From assembly GCA_030626265.1 (NCBI GenBank), contig DAOUPF010000099.1, positions 1-5,925 on the forward strand: DNA of 5,925 nt, written 5' to 3'. The notes under the pieces were generated by a model, which saw nothing but the letters and a program-made list of their open reading frames with translations, was not told the DNA's origin and made no database searches. Source of the stretch: Sulfurovum sp. (GTDB lineage Bacteria > Campylobacterota > Campylobacteria > Campylobacterales > Sulfurovaceae). The position numbers were made by a program, and so were the translations under genes. Below, piece by piece: positions 4,305-5,925 of the stretch; within the stretch, counting starts at the first letter, position 1; every line of letters begins with the position of its first letter.

Positions 4305-5925
4305 ATGTTGAGAGGTTTTGATAGTATAAAGAGTATGGATATACATTCCCATCGAAATGATGGAAATGAGGAGAACGAGAAACTAAGAATCATATATAAA
4401 TTCATTTTTTTATTTTTTATTGCATTATCCCAATACTCTAATGCTTTCATTACTTCAATAGAAAGTTGTAGTCTGCCACAATATAATGGTACTTGTCCTG
4501 CTTTTGATTCTAATAATAGACCATTAGCGTATAATACTATAACTTCTTCTGAGAGTAATCATAGTACTCATGTTACTGGGACAATATGGTACGGTCATAT
4601 TGATGATATCATTAATAATACTAGCTTAATTACAAGATGTATAAAAACACATTATACATTTTATGATTATTATAGAAGAGATGGAACAGTATTTAATAGA
4701 TATAAGAAAATGATAGAAACGAGCAGAAATATTAACGTTGCTGTTGGTGAACCTTATTATAATCCGTCTGGTATTTATATCCAATCTGTAAAATATGATA
4801 ATAAAATTAATACAATAAGAACCTATATCTCATGTCATTATTGTGCTAACCCAGATACCAACTACAGCATACCACTAAATTGGCAAGAAAAACCTGATCT
4901 GTACCACCTAAATAAATGTTCCAATGAAGAAATAGGAAGTATTGAACAGTGTACGGCAAGAGGTGGTGCTGTATTTAGTAAAAAAACGAACTGTTGTACC
5001 GAGCTATCTTGCTTTATCCCTCCTTGTGACCAAAACGACACAGACTTCCCACCAATAGACCTGAATAATTCTAGTGTAGTTCTAGAGTGGTCACCTCCTA
5101 CAGATTTATCTACTGAGTGTACTGATATTAATGGCACCAAACAGAGTAAAGTAAAAGACTGTAAGACTTTTTATAGATGTGTAGTACCATTATGTACTCA
5201 GCCAAATACAGAGTTTCCAGAACCTCCAGCTAACTACATGGAAGCATTTGTATGGGGTGAAGATGGCAATAATAGAAGTAATGAGTGTACAGATACATAT
5301 GGTGGCAAAGTTGTTCATAGACTACAAGAGTGCAAAAAAGAGTATCAGTGTCAGACACCTATAACATGCCCACCTGACAAAGAGAAACAGCAAGTCAGCT
5401 CTTACATCACCCCAAGAGATGGAGTATTCCATGAAGATATAGAACTTACAGGAGTAGGCTTTGGATTACACTACTCCTCTGCCTACCTAGATGAGATCAC
5501 TATCGCTCATGGATGGAGGATCAGCTCTCATGCTTCACTTGTAGGTGATAAAGTATACTATGGCTCAGGAAGTATATATATAGTTGATACCTCTATAATG
5601 GAAGGTAACCTCACCGTCATAAAATCAGGCTCAAGTGAACTACTATTTGATACCAATGGAACTCACTTATCTACTAGAGACCTATATACTAAACAGACTA
5701 AAACTACATTTTTTTATGATGCTATAGGTAAATTAATAACTGTGAGTGATATCTATGGAAATATAACAACCCTACATAGAGATAGCAATGGTACTATCAC
5801 TTCCATCACTGCCCCACAAGGACAAAGTACATATCTAAATATAGATACTAACGGTGACCTAACAGAAATCCAATACGAAGATACCACCTCATATGCCTTT
5901 GAGTATGAACAACACCTCATGACAC
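4305..5925 (+). CDS. Exported RHS/YD-repeat protein with cysteine-rich N-terminal repeats (partial at window end)
   Basis: Predicted secreted or surface protein resembling the N-terminal part of RHS polymorphic toxins. In that family a YD-repeat shell encloses a variable C-terminal effector that would lie beyond the window. The frame stays open for 540 codons to the window end. ATG 4305 has a strong AGGAG at 4294-4298 (6-base spacing). ATG 4335 (Met11) is a weaker alternative. A hydrophobic segment at about 29-42 and a plausible signal-peptidase site after SNA47 suggest export, with an unusually long N-region. Residues 55-355 contain 19 cysteines, and none appears from 356 to 540. Three tandem cysteine repeats lie at 214-357. 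From about 370 the RHS entry segment begins (DIELTGVGFGLHYSS at 378-392), followed by YD-type repeats at about 469-534 (FFYDAIGKLITVSDIYGN). The 5' third is more AT-rich in codon choice than the rest. I do not recognise the cysteine-rich domain as a named family. Confidence 0.85.
   Translation, partial: MLRGFDSIKSMDIHSHRNDGNEENEKLRIIYKFIFLFFIALSQYSNAFITSIESCSLPQYNGTCPAFDSNNRPLAYNTITSSESNHSTHVTGTIWYGHIDDIINNTSLITRCIKTHYTFYDYYRRDGTVFNRYKKMIETSRNINVAVGEPYYNPSGIYIQSVKYDNKINTIRTYISCHYCANPDTNYSIPLNWQEKPDLYHLNKCSNEEIGSIEQCTARGGAVFSKKTNCCTELSCFIPPCDQNDTDFPPIDLNNSSVVLEWSPPTDLSTECTDINGTKQSKVKDCKTFYRCVVPLCTQPNTEFPEPPANYMEAFVWGEDGNNRSNECTDTYGGKVVHRLQECKKEYQCQTPITCPPDKEKQQVSSYITPRDGVFHEDIELTGVGFGLHYSSAYLDEITIAHGWRISSHASLVGDKVYYGSGSIYIVDTSIMEGNLTVIKSGSSELLFDTNGTHLSTRDLYTKQTKTTFFYDAIGKLITVSDIYGNITTLHRDSNGTITSITAPQGQSTYLNIDTNGDLTEIQYEDTTSYAFEYEQHLMT
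4944..5375 (+). repeat. Three tandem cysteine-rich protein repeats in the RHS N-terminal region
   Basis: Three units begin near residues 214, 269 and 326 of the RHS protein, with a period of 55-57 residues. Each starts with a CT motif (QCTARGG, ECTDING, ECTDTYGG). The first cysteine and the next aligned cysteine are exactly 15 residues apart in all three (216-231, 271-286, 328-343), with further cysteines 5-6 and 5-6 residues on (236/241, 292/297, 349/355). The first two units continue into an aligned DTDFPP or NTEFPEPP linker. The third runs into the RHS segment. The repeats are divergent at DNA level, so the duplication is old or selected. Confidence 0.8.

Noticed and set aside
4862..5140. 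Minus-strand open frame of 92 codons
   Set aside because: It is antisense to the RHS frame, whose cysteine repeats show real protein-level constraint. The minus-strand reading has no recognisable features.

Overview
The window comes from a low-GC bacterium. Tightly packed genes, short Campylobacterota-style ExbB/ExbD proteins and AT-rich codon use suggest a Campylobacterota (epsilonproteobacterial) genome of the Sulfurimonas, Sulfurovum or Arcobacter kind. That assignment is an inference from protein style, because no rRNA or other marker gene is present.

Left part (1-2681): one run of four co-directional genes. It opens with the last third of an RND-family efflux permease, already open at base 1. 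A complete TonB energising module follows: exbB, exbD and tonB. The permease and exbB are 31 bases apart. exbB/exbD and exbD/tonB each overlap by 4 bases, so the three are probably translationally coupled. ExbB and ExbD form the inner-membrane proton-driven motor, and TonB carries its energy across the periplasm to outer-membrane transporters. This TonB has an unusually long Glu-Pro tract (about 118 residues), then a block that is almost pure Lys/Arg, then a normal C-terminal domain.

Middle (2682-4043): the chromosome/island junction. The 3' half of a tRNA-Phe gene (anticodon GAA, CCA encoded) lies on the minus strand at 2747-2793. It stops matching a tRNA inside the anticodon stem, and no 5' half lies beside it. 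A tyrosine recombinase with the full R-K-H-R-H-Y catalytic set begins about 180 bases further on. This is the layout expected where an element has integrated into a tRNA gene. The intact tRNA-Phe should lie at the far end of the element, outside the window.

Right part (4044-5925): island cargo. After a 261-base gap with no convincing full gene, a large open frame starts at 4305 behind a strong Shine-Dalgarno and runs off the window end. It encodes a predicted exported protein. Its N-terminal region holds 19 cysteines and three tandem copies of a roughly 56-residue cysteine repeat, and it then passes into an RHS/YD-repeat shell. The protein resembles the front part of an RHS-type polymorphic toxin or surface protein. 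Any C-terminal toxin and its immunity gene would be downstream of the window.
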